A DNA stretch of 64,000 nucleotides, taken from IMG/VR virus record IMGVR_UViG_3300046820_002290, positions 27,973-91,972 of that record. One strand, written 5' to 3'. How positions within the stretch are numbered: position 1 is the first letter of the stretch; each line of letters opens with the position of its first letter. This DNA is from a virus. Position numbers and translations under genes: made by a program. The notes below the pieces were generated by a model. The model saw only the letters and a program-made list of their open reading frames with translations, made no database searches and had not been told where the DNA came from. This document shows positions 9,701 to 16,998 of the stretch, in pieces.

Positions 9701-11222
9701 ATTGCTTACCGGCTTGTCCGTGGCGAACACCGCCATCGGCTATGCTGCTCTCGATGCCGAAACAGTAGGGGACTTTAATACGGCCATCGGTCACAATGCC
9801 CTGACCGCTCAGAACGGCCCCACCGGTAACACTGCCGTAGGCGGCAATGCAGGTGCTCAGATTGTGGGCGGTGCTTGCAACACCTTGATGGGTTACAACA
9901 CCGGGGATGCCCTCACAACTGGAAACAACAACACCGCTCTGGGCATGAATGCCCTCGGCGCCACTATTTCCGGAGGCAATAACGTTGCCGTGGGCATGAA
10001 CGCCCTCGCTACTTCCACGGTTGGGTGTCAAACTGCGGTTGGCTACTGCGCCTTGGCTTCTGCCACAACCGGTATTCAGAACACCGGACTGGGTTACTTC
10101 ACTCTCAACAACTTAATCGCCGGTAACCAGAACACCGCTGTTGGCTTCGCTGCTGGTCAGTTCACGAGCGGAAACTCCAACACCTACCTCGGTTACAACT
10201 CCGGTAACGCGGTAACAACAAGCTCGTTCAACACGATGGTTGGCTGGGAAGCTGGCGTAACCACGACCAATAACGGCAACAACACTTACGTTGGCGCCTG
10301 TTCAGGTAGGCTTCAGACAAGCACCAATAACACCGCCGTCGGTACCTGCGCTCTGGCTAACACTGGCGTCAATAACAACACTGGTGTTGGTTTTGCTGCC
10401 GGGGCCGCTCTGACTACGGGTAGCAGCAATACCTTCGTGGGTGCCACTGCTGGTGACAACGCCACCACGGCTGACAACGCGGTTGCCGTTGGATACAATG
10501 CTCTGGGTGCTGCACACACACCTAATGGCACGGTTGCCATCGGTGCTAATGCTCTGGCTGCCAACACAAGCGGCGCTTGCAACACCGCTGTTGGTTTCAA
10601 CGCCGGTACCGCCGTCACGACCGGTAGCAACAACACCATGCTCGGTTATGCCGCTGGCGATACCGTCACCACGGGTACTCAGAACACCTTCCTCGGCTCT
10701 GGCTCCGGTGGCTTGGCTGCTACTACTTCCGAAGGTAACACGGGTGTTGGTTTCAGTGCCTTGGGCCAAGGTGTCTTGTCGGGTGCTTACAACGTCGCTC
10801 TCGGCAACAACGCTGGTCTGTCGGTAACTTCCGGTGCCATCAACACCCTCGTTGGTTTCTCCGCTGGCTCCGCTATCACGACCGGTGGTAGCAACACACT
10901 GGTGGGCCGCTACGCCGGTACCGCCGCTCTGGCTAACAACGTCGTTCTCTCTGACGGCGCTGGCACCATTCGCTTCCAGTCCAACTCCTCAGGCGCTATC
11001 AGCCTGGGTGCTGGCGGGTCTTACGGCACTGCGGGTCAAATTCTTGTCTCCGGTGGCTCTGGTGCAGCTCCAACTTGGTCTTCCTCCCTCCCACAAGTTA
11101 CAGCTCCCACTGCATCTACGGATGCTGGTACACAGGGTCAAATCGCTTCTGACGCAACCTACTTCTATATGTACACTGGTGGCCGCTGGCAACGTGTTGC
11201 CTGGGATGCCACTGCCTGGTAA
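6738..11222 (+). CDS. Giant tail fibre with YadA-like head repeats
   Basis: Predicted trimeric tail fibre or adhesin of 1494 residues. The N-terminus (LLPGQIAFNITDKVLYVGDG) resembles the attachment domain of the phage major-tropism-determinant type. Residues about 240-870 contain repeated fibre modules: ALPKAGGTMTG (four copies), STxAGIVQLN, ALTAxxGxxLQxQI and VSDSTSTTSSTTIASSTAVK. From about residue 990 to 1390 come many GNTAVGxxAL-type repeats, as in YadA/trimeric-autotransporter heads, several with Cys. The C-terminus is a short Gly/Tyr/Trp segment (YFYMYTGGRWQRV). There is no S74 chaperone. The start ATG is four bases after the previous gene; earlier in-frame codons overlap that gene and were rejected. 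Confidence 0.85.
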   Translation: MALTVQNLRAVGTGVEPASLLPGQIAFNITDKVLYVGDGSSFKTSFDGTQVAGVPGEGWYAMPMDFASLGDYYVANPGYWGDVPTDQQVLTWSTALNHPIWITGTGGGGSQVYVVSNANVAAASGATTSDKISAAIGVASPDEGNVTIVTGLPDDVYEGLYFFTTEWVKGAAYAYPSASEVIYDNTAHPTLTATVQGAIDDLDDGLIATTAIANTANSTATSALAIASAALPKAGGTMTGTIVAQNINVQTSYGVQFNSGVNGTITGINDSINATSSTIAASGTAVKTAYDIGAAALARSGGTMTGAITFVAGQTFPISGIQIASTSQLGVVQIGTNINVTGGGTISVNSASTSTPGIVQLNDTLSSSSVTEALTARAGADLQTQITSLSVASNIDLGGSLDCTVSPGGTIDSVTAAGTAAGLFVGNPLPAPGPGNVDVYVIVTTGSLSFSPTGGGGPYAPENGDWFLSNGTQWQYLGVGARPSYASTSTAGIIQLGFPADTQAGVNNTLAVTPFTLQSKVSDSTSTTSSTTIASSTAVKAAYDLANAALPKAGGTMTGDITLSGAGVGIVFNDASTVEAISDSVATTSSVTAASSTAVKAAYDLATTANTTANAALPKAGGTMTGAITFVAGQTFPVSGIQDATTVQKGVVQIGTNIDVSSGTISVKSASTTQAGIVQLNNTNSSTSTTQALTANQGKLLQDQINALSTSNNLTFAGTIDGSTGLMLTVTTEGASVGFTVGAVLPSPSATINEYFVIASVAGTMTPPGGVSTQVYVGDWWLASSTTWTYIAAGFQPPYASTTTPGLVRLSTNAETQTGTDATEAVTPASLQSKVSDSTSTTSSTTIASSTAVKSAYDLANAAVPKSIYSALGVIASGTGAGTVGGLALGTTGQFLAANTACGGGIEWCTLSLACIPCSAFTAAGQLLAGTGSSAFTALNVGSNGQFLTVDSTCTGGIKWVTANGANICGFTCALTPFNTVIGATAGALLTGLSVANTAIGYAALDAETVGDFNTAIGHNALTAQNGPTGNTAVGGNAGAQIVGGACNTLMGYNTGDALTTGNNNTALGMNALGATISGGNNVAVGMNALATSTVGCQTAVGYCALASATTGIQNTGLGYFTLNNLIAGNQNTAVGFAAGQFTSGNSNTYLGYNSGNAVTTSSFNTMVGWEAGVTTTNNGNNTYVGACSGRLQTSTNNTAVGTCALANTGVNNNTGVGFAAGAALTTGSSNTFVGATAGDNATTADNAVAVGYNALGAAHTPNGTVAIGANALAANTSGACNTAVGFNAGTAVTTGSNNTMLGYAAGDTVTTGTQNTFLGSGSGGLAATTSEGNTGVGFSALGQGVLSGAYNVALGNNAGLSVTSGAINTLVGFSAGSAITTGGSNTLVGRYAGTAALANNVVLSDGAGTIRFQSNSSGAISLGAGGSYGTAGQILVSGGSGAAPTWSSSLPQVTAPTASTDAGTQGQIASDATYFYMYTGGRWQRVAWDATAW

Positions 11223-11231
11223 TTAAGGAAA

Positions 11232-11453
11232 ATGGCCTCAGTCTCTCAAATCAGGTTACAGAAGGAAATCAACGTAAAATATACCGGGGGAGAGCCCATC
11301 CTCCCCCAGGAGCCAACTCCCTTGCCAGAGCCGATGCTCGTGATCGGGGGTCAACCCGTGCCCGACGGTACGGATTTTGGCGTTGTAAAAGTGGAAGAAG
11401 GGGAATTGATTATCGACCCCGACGACTTCAACGTTGACTTCAAGACTTTTTAA
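11232..11453 (+). CDS. Small acidic protein following the giant fibre
   Basis: Not recognised. Seventy-three residues with a basic helical N-terminus (SVSQIRLQKEINVKY), a proline-rich centre (LPQEPTPLPEPMLVIGG) and an acidic C-terminus (GELIIDPDDFNVDFKTF). It begins nine bases after the fibre stop, with AAGGAAA just upstream as a ribosome site. Position suggests a fibre-assembly or capping partner, which is inference only. A variant GGTAAAAG element follows immediately. Confidence 0.65.
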   Translation: MASVSQIRLQKEINVKYTGGEPILPQEPTPLPEPMLVIGGQPVPDGTDFGVVKVEEGELIIDPDDFNVDFKTF

Positions 11454-11455
11454 TG

Positions 11456-11464
11456 AGGTAAAAG
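11456..11464 (+). promoter_or_regulatory. Variant late promoter element AGGTAAAAG
   Basis: One mismatch to the recurrent GGGTAAAA core; lies three bases after a stop and 38 bases before the next ATG, with GTAAC downstream. Confidence 0.4.
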
Positions 11465-11502
11465 TAACGTAACCCACGACACACACATAGCTTTTTGAAA
11501 AA

Positions 11503-12477
11503 ATGGTTAACAATCTTCAGTTTCTTCGCAGTCTGAACGCCGGCACCTCGCCCGCCTCTCTGGCTGCTGGCCAAATTGCTTTCAACCTGCCCGATCAGAA
11601 ACTCTTCGTTGGTGACGGCACTGACACCATCAAGCGCCTTGATGGTACCACCGAGTCCGTGCTCCTGGGCGAGGGTTACTTCGAGAGCGACCTGAGCCTG
11701 GTGTCTTCCAGCGCCTATACCGATCAAAAGATCGCTGATCTGGTTGATTCGGCCCCTGAGCTGCTTAACACCCTTAACGAACTGGCTGCGGCTATCGGCG
11801 ACGACGCAAACTTCGTCACCACCATCACCACCGCTGTCAGCGGTGTTCAGAGCAACCTGAATACCGAGGTTTCTCGCGCTCAGTCTGCTGAGGCTTCCCT
11901 TAGTGCTGCCCTGAGTGCCGAGATCTCTCGCGCCCAGTCTGCCGAAGGCGTTCTGACCGCCGACCTGGCTGCTGAAGTTGCCCGCGCAACCGCCGCTGAA
12001 GGTGTCCTGACCAGCGACCTCGCTGCCGAAGCCGCTCGCGCTCTGGCCGCCGAGGGAGCTCTGTCCGCTGACCTGGCCACCGAAGTCTCACGTGCCCAGG
12101 CTGCCGAAGGTGTCCTGACCAGCGACCTCGCCACCGAAGTGGCCCGTGCAACTGCTGCTGAAGGCGTTCTGACCGCTGACCTGGCTACCGAAGCCGCTCG
12201 CGCTCTGGCTGCTGAAGGCGTCCTGGCTGCCGGCCTGGCCACTGAAACCTCACGTGCCCAAGCCGCTGAAGGCGTCCTGACTGCCGACCTGGCTTCAGAG
12301 GTTGCTCGTGCAACCGCCGCTGAGGCTTCCGTGCAAGCGGCAGCTGACGCTGCTGTCAACTCCGAAACTGCTCGCGCTCTGGCTGCTGAGGCTGCCCTGA
12401 GCGCTCGTATTGCTGACATCGAAAACGGTATCGACCTTGGTACCTTCGGTGGTGGTGGTCAGGCCCAACAGTTCTGA
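11503..12477 (+). CDS. Tail fibre with 18-residue coiled-coil repeats
   Basis: Predicted fibrous virion protein of 324 residues. The N-terminal 60 residues (SLAAGQIAFNLPDQKLFVGD) match the attachment module of the preceding giant fibre. Residues about 121-275 are a tandem array of 18-residue units of the form AEGVLTADLATEVARATA, Ala-rich with regularly spaced Leu and Arg/Glu, as expected for a long trimeric coiled coil. The C-terminus is a short Gly-rich tail (GTFGGGGQAQQF). A strong terminator follows 18 bases after the stop. The unusual Ala/Glu richness creates long but meaningless reading frames on the other strand. Confidence 0.8.
   Translation: MVNNLQFLRSLNAGTSPASLAAGQIAFNLPDQKLFVGDGTDTIKRLDGTTESVLLGEGYFESDLSLVSSSAYTDQKIADLVDSAPELLNTLNELAAAIGDDANFVTTITTAVSGVQSNLNTEVSRAQSAEASLSAALSAEISRAQSAEGVLTADLAAEVARATAAEGVLTSDLAAEAARALAAEGALSADLATEVSRAQAAEGVLTSDLATEVARATAAEGVLTADLATEAARALAAEGVLAAGLATETSRAQAAEGVLTADLASEVARATAAEASVQAAADAAVNSETARALAAEAALSARIADIENGIDLGTFGGGGQAQQF
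11863..12328 (+). repeat. In-frame 54-bp tandem repeats
   Basis: About eight and a half diverged copies of a 54-base unit encoding the 18-residue coiled-coil repeat (core AEGVLTADLA then TEVARAT or SRAQAA). Two alternating subtypes (ARATAAE and ARALAAE or SRAQAAE) are visible. The contiguous coding nature rules out a CRISPR array. Confidence 0.85.
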
Positions 12478-12495
12478 TTTCCACTTCGGTTTTTC

Positions 12496-12522
12496 GACCC
12501 TCGCTTCGGCGGGGGTCTTTTT
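12496..12522 (+). terminator. Intrinsic terminator
   Basis: GACCCTCGC, loop TTCG, GCGGGGGTC, then TTTTT. The nine-base stem with a stable UUCG-type tetraloop lies 18 bases after the coiled-coil gene. Confidence 0.85.
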
Positions 12523-12538
12523 GTAGGCGGGTGTGCCG

Positions 12539-12547
12539 GGGTAAAAG
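12539..12547 (+). promoter_or_regulatory. Putative late promoter element GGGTAAAAG
   Basis: GGGTAAAAG 44 bases before the endonuclease start and 16 bases after the terminator T-run. An additional TATAAT at about 12571-12576 could serve as an ordinary bacterial -10 box. Confidence 0.5.
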
Positions 12548-12591
12548 TTACCAGAGCAATAAACCACTATAATAGCTGAAACTCTGTTAGT

Positions 12592-13266
12592 ATGGCCCAC
12601 AAGGATTCCCCATCGCTAGACCACATTGACCCGCTCTGGGAAGAAGGGCGGGATTATCAGTTAGTGTGCGGATGGGACTGTAAGAGAAACTGGCGGGAGT
12701 TGACTTATTCAGAAAACTCCGTCAAAGGTAACCGGTTCCTTCCGTGGAGGTATAGCAAAGATGGGATCGGGACGAAACCTGTGGAAACTGGTGATTGGTG
12801 TCAGTTCTACAATCCCTTGACCCAGGACTGGGAACTGATGGAGTTCGAGGGAGAGCGGTGGTGGGAGTTATCCAGGGCCTACGATGCTCGCCACCGCAAC
12901 ATGACGAAAATAAGCTCTACCATTCTTGCTATGCGAACGGAAGAGGGGAAGAAAAAGGGTGGGTACGCGGCTGGGGCGTTGGCTGTCGAGCGGGGCGCAT
13001 TTGACCTCGACTCCCCCAACTGCATAAAAACATGTGAGACTTTGAGTGCAGCCGGCAAAATTGGCGGAAGAATCGCCGGAGCAAAGTGCCGAGACGAAGG
13101 CATTGGTTGGTGCGGGGCAGATGAAGAAACTCTGAGGGATTGGAAACGGGCAGGTGGGCGAGCATCAAAAGGAATGCTTTACTGGAATGATGGGACAAAA
13201 AATAAACGAGCCCGTGAATGTCCAGGCGAAGGATGGGTTCGCGGGAGGATTAAAAAATGGAGTTGA
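12592..13266 (+). CDS. Putative HNH-type homing endonuclease
   Basis: Probable mobile endonuclease of 224 residues. The N-terminus HKDSPSLDHIDPLW followed by a basic Asn-rich stretch (NSVKGNRFLPWR) resembles the central DHxxP...N...KGN part of an HNH nuclease, but the usual first Cys pair is missing, so the domain may be short or degenerate. Residues 100-190 are Lys/Arg/Gly-rich helices of the NUMOD kind. The C-terminus LYWNDGTKNKRARECPGEGW is a module shared with the GIY-YIG protein near 45.4 kb. It overlaps the next gene by ten bases. Nuclease activity is inferred. Confidence 0.5.
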   Translation: MAHKDSPSLDHIDPLWEEGRDYQLVCGWDCKRNWRELTYSENSVKGNRFLPWRYSKDGIGTKPVETGDWCQFYNPLTQDWELMEFEGERWWELSRAYDARHRNMTKISSTILAMRTEEGKKKGGYAAGALAVERGAFDLDSPNCIKTCETLSAAGKIGGRIAGAKCRDEGIGWCGADEETLRDWKRAGGRASKGMLYWNDGTKNKRARECPGEGWVRGRIKKWS

Positions 13267-14477
13267 ATAGCCTAACTCGCATCGAGCAGTTTATGGTGGA
13301 TGCTCTGATTGCTTCCCCCCTTATCCCAATTGGTGTAAACGTATTGCGTCTCGCAGATGTCATAGATCGCGAAGGGGTGGTCTCGCAAACTAACAACATT
13401 GTTGTCCGATATACAGGGGCTACAAACACGGTAAAAAACAGGATACCGATGGTATTTGAAAGGACACTTCGGTTCGAGTGCAATTACTCGTGTCAGAATT
13501 ATCTGACCTCTTCCGGCCACGATTTTGCCACACAGCTTATTACGGGGGCATTCATAACCCTAAATGGCTCGGTTCCAGGTGGAGCATACGTGCAAGCCAT
13601 TGAACCTTTTGTCTGTGTGAGCGAAGACTTTACGGGTTTATCCGATCAGTCTCAGTACACTTACACCCAGGTTTGGCAGATTATCATTGAGGAGGCGTTG
13701 CCAGTAATTGCTTTAGATCCCTGCGTCCAACGTGGCGATTGCCGTCAGATCTTCCCAGCCCTTGGTGTCGAGTCTAAGCTACCTCTTGGTGGCATTCTCG
13801 ATGACACCACTGGGGATATTTACGTTCCCGCATACGACTGTGATGGTCAACCACCGGAGGATTACGATGCGTGTTATGGGATAAAATGGAGTAACGAACT
13901 GACACAAAGCGGTAACTGGGTCTTTATTTGTGACCCCGATTGCGTCTTCCTAGAGGATCCTCTCGGTCAACCGATTTATCTTCTCTCTAACAATAGTTAC
14001 ACTGAAGACGGTCGCCTCGTTGTGACAATCTTCGACGCGGATACAAAGGAGCCTATTCGGGAAGTATTCTACTGCAACACAGGTAAGAAACTGGCTCGAT
14101 ATGCAGTGGAGCTCTGGAACGATACGGTAAACAAGATTGGCCCAATCTCATCCAAAGCAGTGAAAGATGCAAGCTGGTATCAGAGTATGAACTACGGTGA
14201 GTTCGCTGTGGTTCTTGGCGGATATCAGTTCATCTACGTGGATCCCCTCAATCCCGATTCCCCTCAGCTTTACGTTGACGGTGGGGTTCTCATCGGCGTC
14301 CAGATGCAAACATTTATTCAGACTCCTAAGGGTAGATTTTATTATGTGGGACAGTCTCCGCAAGGAAAAGGATGGCTTTTAGAAGGGACATTTGAATTAG
14401 CTTCTGTAAACTCCCTGTGGCGCTTGGGCTGTCTCCCGTGCACGGACGGTATAAATTCTCCGCAGCAACCTTGCTAG
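13257..14477 (+). CDS. Virion protein, possible Mu gp37-like tail-terminator N-terminus
   Basis: A 406-residue protein, not firmly recognised. The first 120 residues (LTRIEQFMVDALIASPL, then a beta segment and a helix before FITLNG) have the order seen in Mu gp37-like tail-terminator proteins, which would fit a genome also carrying a gp36-like DUF1320 protein; this is weak inference. The rest is beta-rich with many Cys and Asp (YDCDGQPPEDYDACYG) and has no obvious catalytic motif. The phrase LGQPIYLLSNN echoes the first visible residues of the window. The ATG overlaps the endonuclease stop, suggesting the endonuclease was inserted just upstream. Confidence 0.6.
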   Translation: MELNSLTRIEQFMVDALIASPLIPIGVNVLRLADVIDREGVVSQTNNIVVRYTGATNTVKNRIPMVFERTLRFECNYSCQNYLTSSGHDFATQLITGAFITLNGSVPGGAYVQAIEPFVCVSEDFTGLSDQSQYTYTQVWQIIIEEALPVIALDPCVQRGDCRQIFPALGVESKLPLGGILDDTTGDIYVPAYDCDGQPPEDYDACYGIKWSNELTQSGNWVFICDPDCVFLEDPLGQPIYLLSNNSYTEDGRLVVTIFDADTKEPIREVFYCNTGKKLARYAVELWNDTVNKIGPISSKAVKDASWYQSMNYGEFAVVLGGYQFIYVDPLNPDSPQLYVDGGVLIGVQMQTFIQTPKGRFYYVGQSPQGKGWLLEGTFELASVNSLWRLGCLPCTDGINSPQQPC

Positions 14478-14484
14478 AGGCAAA

Positions 14485-14643
14485 ATGCAATCGGCTCAGC
14501 AACTCTGGAACAGTTACCATGCCGCAGTCAAAGCGGGTAACATTGATTTAGCGAATAGGATCTTACGATCCCTACAAAACTACAAAGGGAATCCGCCTCC
14601 CGCAAAAGGCGGATGTGTTAAATGCCGTAGGAGGCTTTATTAA
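14485..14643 (+). CDS. Small Cys-containing protein upstream of terminase genes
   Basis: A 52-residue gene. It reads MQSAQQLWNSYHAAVKAG, a helix, then a basic proline-rich linker and a C-terminal CVKCRRRLY that could hold one half of a zinc site. It starts seven bases after the previous stop with TAGAGG as ribosome site, and its TAA overlaps the next ATG by one base, so it is coupled to the presumed packaging genes. Function unknown; a DNA-binding packaging accessory is one possibility. Confidence 0.65.
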   Translation: MQSAQQLWNSYHAAVKAGNIDLANRILRSLQNYKGNPPPAKGGCVKCRRRLY

Positions 14644-14927
14644 TGGCTGACTCTAAAGAAAAAGAAGCAATTGTGCGCCAAAAGGAGTTTCTGGCGGAAG
14701 AGGCTCTCAAGGTAGCCAACGAGGCTATCGGTCTTCTTCAAGATCAAATGTCCGAATGCTCTACGCGAGACCTTGTGCAAATTTTCTCTGCTTCCGTGAA
14801 AGCACATCGGGAAATCACTGAGGATATCGTGATTCTTACGAAGCCCGAGCCCGCTTCTGAACAGTCCTTAGCTCGTGAGTATGACGGCAAGGTTGAGGAG
14901 CTTTTGAAGCGCATCTCGAACTTCTAG
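14643..14927 (+). CDS. Possible small terminase subunit
   Basis: Ninety-four residues, almost entirely charged helices (EEALKVANEAIGLLQDQMSE, then LVQIFSASVKAHREITEDIV). Size, helical content, and position directly before the large terminase with a single base between them are all typical of small terminase subunits that form rings and recognise phage DNA. I see no clear helix-turn-helix, so the name rests on context. It is coupled to the preceding 52-residue gene by a TAATG overlap. Confidence 0.45.
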   Translation: MADSKEKEAIVRQKEFLAEEALKVANEAIGLLQDQMSECSTRDLVQIFSASVKAHREITEDIVILTKPEPASEQSLAREYDGKVEELLKRISNF

Positions 14928-14928
14928 T

Positions 14929-16680
14929 ATGCGCCCTATAATCACTAAAGCCAGTTTGCTTGATGAGCATAGCACTTGGCGAAAATACATTCGAGGCATC
15001 CAGGAATTGATTGTGATGGAGGCTCCGGCATCCATCATCGAGGAATATAAGTATAAGGCTGCTCAAAATTGCTTCCTGGCATTTGCCGATATCATGAAGA
15101 AAGGCGACCTTAAAGTGGTCGCGTTCCACGAAGTGATTGCGTCCGCGTTCGAGGATCTTGCCAATAAACGGTATCGCCGTTTGATCGTATCGTGTCCTCC
15201 ACGATCCGGAAAGTCAATGCTGGCGTCGATGTTTGTGGCGTGGTTGCTAGGTCGTGACCAAATGACCCAGCATATTATTGCGTCCTACGGCCAACAACTA
15301 TCCGGTAAGTTTCATAAAGACACAATCGGGTACCTGAAACACCCGGAGTTTAAGAAGATATTCCCGGACTGGAAGGGGTTCTCCCCCGACTCCAAATACG
15401 ACATGCTTGGTGGCGGTTACATCCTGCCTACCTCCGTGGGCGGTGTGCTTACTGGTTTCACTGCGGGAACGACTAACATTACGAGTCCGGGGGTGGGGGC
15501 TATGATTGTGGACGACCCTCTCAAGGACTCGACTTCCACTGCCGCACTTGAAGCGTTGGAATCATGGTGGGGCGAACAAGCGAGTACTCGACGCACCAAC
15601 AACTGGTGTCAAATGGTAATCGCGACTCGATTCCACCAACATGACTTGCACGGTGTGCTACTAGAGGCAGACGGTGAATATGATGAAGTTGAGAATCCGA
15701 ATGGTTGGCGCTGGGTTAACATTGCTGGACTGATTGAAACGGCAGAGCAACGAGCGAACGACCCTCTTGAACGTGACCTCGGTGAATCTCATTGGCCTTC
15801 AAACACTGCCTTCACGGTCGACATGCTCATGGCTCAGAAGAAGACCATGGGTTCATTTGCTTTCGCGGCTCTCTACCAAGGCAACCCCGTTGCGGCAGAA
15901 GGTCAGATTATCCGGGATAGTTGGATCTCCCGCATTGAGAAACCCGATTGCCCAGAGTTTGACTTAACTTGGTTGGCAGTTGACTGTGCATTCTCTGAAA
16001 AAGAAATGGCAGACGAGACTGCTATTTGCGTAGCGTCTATTTCCCACCGTTTTCCCGGCAAAGTCTATATTCGCGAAATAATCACAGGCAGGCTAGGTTT
16101 TCCAGACCTTATTGCCAAAGTAAAGCATTTATACTCGTTCTACGACGCTCGAGTTCTCTGCATTGAAAAAGCAGCTTCGGGTCAGTCCTTAATTCAGATG
16201 CTCAAGAAGGAGGCGAAGATTCCGATCGAGGAAATGAAACCGCTGAAGTCTAAGACCGTGAGGCTACAGGCAGTTGCCCCACTTATGGAATTTGATCGGG
16301 TCAAGTTTGTCGAGGGGGACTGGATTGACCCCTTTATTAAAGAGTTGACTACTTTCCCTTTCACTAAACACGATGACCGAACTGACGCTTTCACATGGGC
16401 GCTTACGTATTATTCCATGAAGTTAGATACGGTAGATCGGGGCCTCCAGGATGCAATCATTCAAAATAAACGCTTCTTTGGCGAGCTGACCCGGCCCGGT
16501 TTTGGCAATCAGAATGTTTTCCCCAACCTCAGTCGGGGTCGTTTACGTATGTTCCCTGCGGATCATAATTATAACGATCCTGATTACGATTCCGTGAGCG
16601 GGGAAGCGGATCCCCGATCTTCTTTTGCCAGAGGAGTGAGAAGTGGGCAGCGTAACATTGGGTGGGATACAGAGTTGTGA
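14929..16680 (+). CDS. terL: Terminase large subunit
   Basis: ATP-driven DNA packaging motor and headful nuclease, 583 residues. Walker A is CPPRSGKS at about residues 89-96, Walker B AMIVDDP at about 191-197 and a coupling motif VIATRFHQHD at about 230-239. The RNase H-like nuclease domain follows, with acidic residues in LAVDCAFS (about 350), CIEKAASG (about 411) and HDDRTDAF (about 481), the usual three-Asp/Glu arrangement. Length is normal for the family and no intron or endonuclease interrupts it. It acts at the portal during head filling. A variant GTAAAA element follows the stop. Confidence 0.95.
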   Translation: MRPIITKASLLDEHSTWRKYIRGIQELIVMEAPASIIEEYKYKAAQNCFLAFADIMKKGDLKVVAFHEVIASAFEDLANKRYRRLIVSCPPRSGKSMLASMFVAWLLGRDQMTQHIIASYGQQLSGKFHKDTIGYLKHPEFKKIFPDWKGFSPDSKYDMLGGGYILPTSVGGVLTGFTAGTTNITSPGVGAMIVDDPLKDSTSTAALEALESWWGEQASTRRTNNWCQMVIATRFHQHDLHGVLLEADGEYDEVENPNGWRWVNIAGLIETAEQRANDPLERDLGESHWPSNTAFTVDMLMAQKKTMGSFAFAALYQGNPVAAEGQIIRDSWISRIEKPDCPEFDLTWLAVDCAFSEKEMADETAICVASISHRFPGKVYIREIITGRLGFPDLIAKVKHLYSFYDARVLCIEKAASGQSLIQMLKKEAKIPIEEMKPLKSKTVRLQAVAPLMEFDRVKFVEGDWIDPFIKELTTFPFTKHDDRTDAFTWALTYYSMKLDTVDRGLQDAIIQNKRFFGELTRPGFGNQNVFPNLSRGRLRMFPADHNYNDPDYDSVSGEADPRSSFARGVRSGQRNIGWDTEL

Positions 16681-16697
16681 CCGGGATTCAGCCAACC

Positions 16698-16705
16698 CCG
16701 TAAAA
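16698..16705 (+). promoter_or_regulatory. Weak variant of the late promoter element
   Basis: CCGTAAAA in place of GGGTAAAA, 18 bases after the terminase stop and 27 bases before the next ATG. Two changes in the core make this uncertain. Confidence 0.3.
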
Positions 16706-16732
16706 AGTTGCTGTTGTTTACAACAGATTACC

Positions 16733-16921
16733 ATGGCTATTCAACCGAACCCTGACAACGTCCCCAGCATGATGCAAGAGGACTTCGGAACTAAAGTTTT
16801 GATTACGGATCTCGCCGCTGATCGTTATCTAGAGCAAGCGGCCAAGCATGGCACCGAGCGCTACCGTAAATGGTGTGGCGGACGAGACGGATTTGATGAT
16901 TTTGCGGAACGCTTACATTGA
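16733..16921 (+). CDS. Small protein, probably frameshift-truncated
   Basis: Sixty-two residues in this frame, starting at ACCATGG. It is not recognised; the sequence is polar with a C-terminal ERYRKWCGGRDGFDDFAER. After the stop, the +1 frame continues as YIDWLLEKDAWWTM and ends at base 16958, nine bases before the next GGGTAAAAC element, the usual distance from a gene end to this element. Sequence composition also continues smoothly. I therefore think the natural product is about 75 residues, read either by a +1 shift near CGCTTAC or before a one-base change. Function unknown. Confidence 0.55.
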   Translation: MAIQPNPDNVPSMMQEDFGTKVLITDLAADRYLEQAAKHGTERYRKWCGGRDGFDDFAERLH

Positions 16922-16966
16922 TTGGCTCCTGGAAAAAGACGCCTGGTGGACGATGTAGTGGCAACC

Positions 16967-16975
16967 GGGTAAAAC
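16967..16975 (+). promoter_or_regulatory. Putative late promoter element GGGTAAAAC upstream of phoH
   Basis: Exact GGGTAAAAC, 23 bases before the ATG chosen for phoH. It helps to fix that start, since an upstream TTG would lie inside the preceding gene. Confidence 0.55.
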
Positions 16976-16998
16976 TAAGGGTCGGTCGCAGTCCTCCA

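Noticed and set aside
11863-12328. Repeats considered as a CRISPR array
   Set aside because: Units are contiguous, in frame, without spacers, and encode a regular coiled coil.
11880-12419. Long minus-strand frame opposite the coiled-coil repeats (Ala/Arg/Ser-rich)
   Set aside because: It is the mirror of the 54-bp repeats, with no promoter or ribosome site, and its composition is just the antisense of Ala/Glu codons.
16918-16998. Upstream TTG start for phoH
   Set aside because: It would place the start inside the preceding small gene and run across the promoter element; the ATG 23 bases after the element begins the sequence in the usual way.
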